A DNA stretch of 64,000 bases from JAPLNB01 sp964451955. Lineage in GTDB: Bacteria; Planctomycetota; Phycisphaerae; Tepidisphaerales; Tepidisphaeraceae. The position numbers were made by a program, and so were the translations under genes. Location of the stretch: NCBI GenBank assembly GCA_964451955.1, contig CAYVKG010000013.1, positions 1 to 64,000 of the forward strand. Reading direction: 5' to 3'. Shown here in pieces: positions 63,852 through 64,000 of this stretch (the stretch's first letter is position 1; every line of letters begins with the position of its first letter). The notes under the pieces were generated by a model. That model did not search any database. It saw only the letters and a list, made by a program, of their open reading frames with translations, and was not told the origin of the DNA.

Positions 63852-64000
63852 ATGCCAGACCTTCGGCATCATCGCGGGCCACACCCCGAAGATGCGACAC
63901 TCTTCGCCTATGACCAGATTGACACCCTGCGGCACGCGGTCGCGGACCTTTCGTGGCTCCTGACGCGAAACTACGCGGCAAACGGCGCAACCCAGTTGGT
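63852..64000 (+). CDS. DUF434 family protein, 5' part
   Basis: The first 49 codons are present and the gene runs off the window. HHRGPHPEDATLFAYDQ and LRHAVADLSWLLTRNYA resemble the start of DUF434 proteins, which usually read RGxHPED then LSWLLSRGY. Function unknown; cytoplasmic. About 150 bases separate it from ubiD on the same strand. Confidence 0.7.
   Translation, partial: MPDLRHHRGPHPEDATLFAYDQIDTLRHAVADLSWLLTRNYAANGATQL

Noticed and set aside
62919..63935. Long minus-strand frame opposite the UbiD-family gene
   Set aside because: Antisense shadow of a clear decarboxylase; no family features.

Overview
The window looks like part of a draft (probably metagenome-assembled) genome of a Planctomycetota bacterium, most likely from the Phycisphaerae side. 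This is inferred from gene content: a sulfatase carrying a Tat signal, two alpha-L-fucosidase families (GH29 and GH95), several Gfo/Idh/MocA oxidoreductases, ThuA, DUF1080-like and PQQ-propeller proteins, the HpnC/D/E squalene route, and a short protein with a planctomycete-style LE-x-R-x-LLS N-terminal motif. No 16S rRNA or ribosomal protein operon is present to confirm the taxon. One 10-N gap flanked by a poly-G tract (about 25.3-25.47 kb) shows that the sequence is a scaffold with a local error.

Layout. 0-5.2 kb (minus): sugar catabolism block of ROK kinase, sugar-phosphate isomerase, Gfo/Idh/MocA dehydrogenase and sulfatase. 5.3-9.9 kb (plus): secreted lactonase, MgtE magnesium transporter, a Tat-exported TIM-barrel-like protein. 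10.2-14.9 kb: orphan BlaI-type repressor, LEPR-like protein divergent from recG, then class II fructose-bisphosphate aldolase with a clear terminator. 15.1-21.5 kb: surface-sugar block of nucleotide-sugar dehydrogenase (minus) divergent from rfbF-rfbG-rfbC-like-epimerase-lhgO (plus). 21.6-29.6 kb (minus): DUF4159 protein, ThuA/TIM-barrel fusion, gap-broken Gfo/Idh/MocA gene, PQQ propeller, sialate O-acetylesterase and a frameshifted HEAT remnant. 30.2-35.5 kb: GH29 fucosidase, a GH39-like hydrolase, a PLD-like protein, a CBS protein and a DUF1080-like lipoprotein. 36 kb: a complete tRNA-Ala(CGC) unit with promoter and terminator.

36.5-55.3 kb has different base composition from the flanks. 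It holds an ArsR regulator, an NtrC-type regulator, a MazG-like enzyme, an ABC export module, a four-PAS hybrid histidine kinase, an Spy-like periplasmic protein, an FAD oxidoreductase, ispH, and hpnC-hpnD-hpnE. 55.4-64 kb: a PQQ-propeller protein with a large helical C-terminal domain, divergent from a GH95 fucosidase, then ilvD, a UbiD-family decarboxylase and the start of a DUF434 protein.

Together the genes describe a heterotroph that attacks sulfated, fucose-containing and acetylated polysaccharides with exported enzymes. It oxidises and isomerises the sugars through Gfo/Idh/MocA, TIM-barrel and ROK enzymes, makes its own CDP-deoxysugar glycans, and makes squalene from the MEP isoprenoid pathway. 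No CRISPR array, phage, IS element or obvious defence system was found. The most unusual items are the two domain fusions, the CDP-sugar cluster lacking a ddhC-type enzyme, the sharp composition changes, and the assembly scar.
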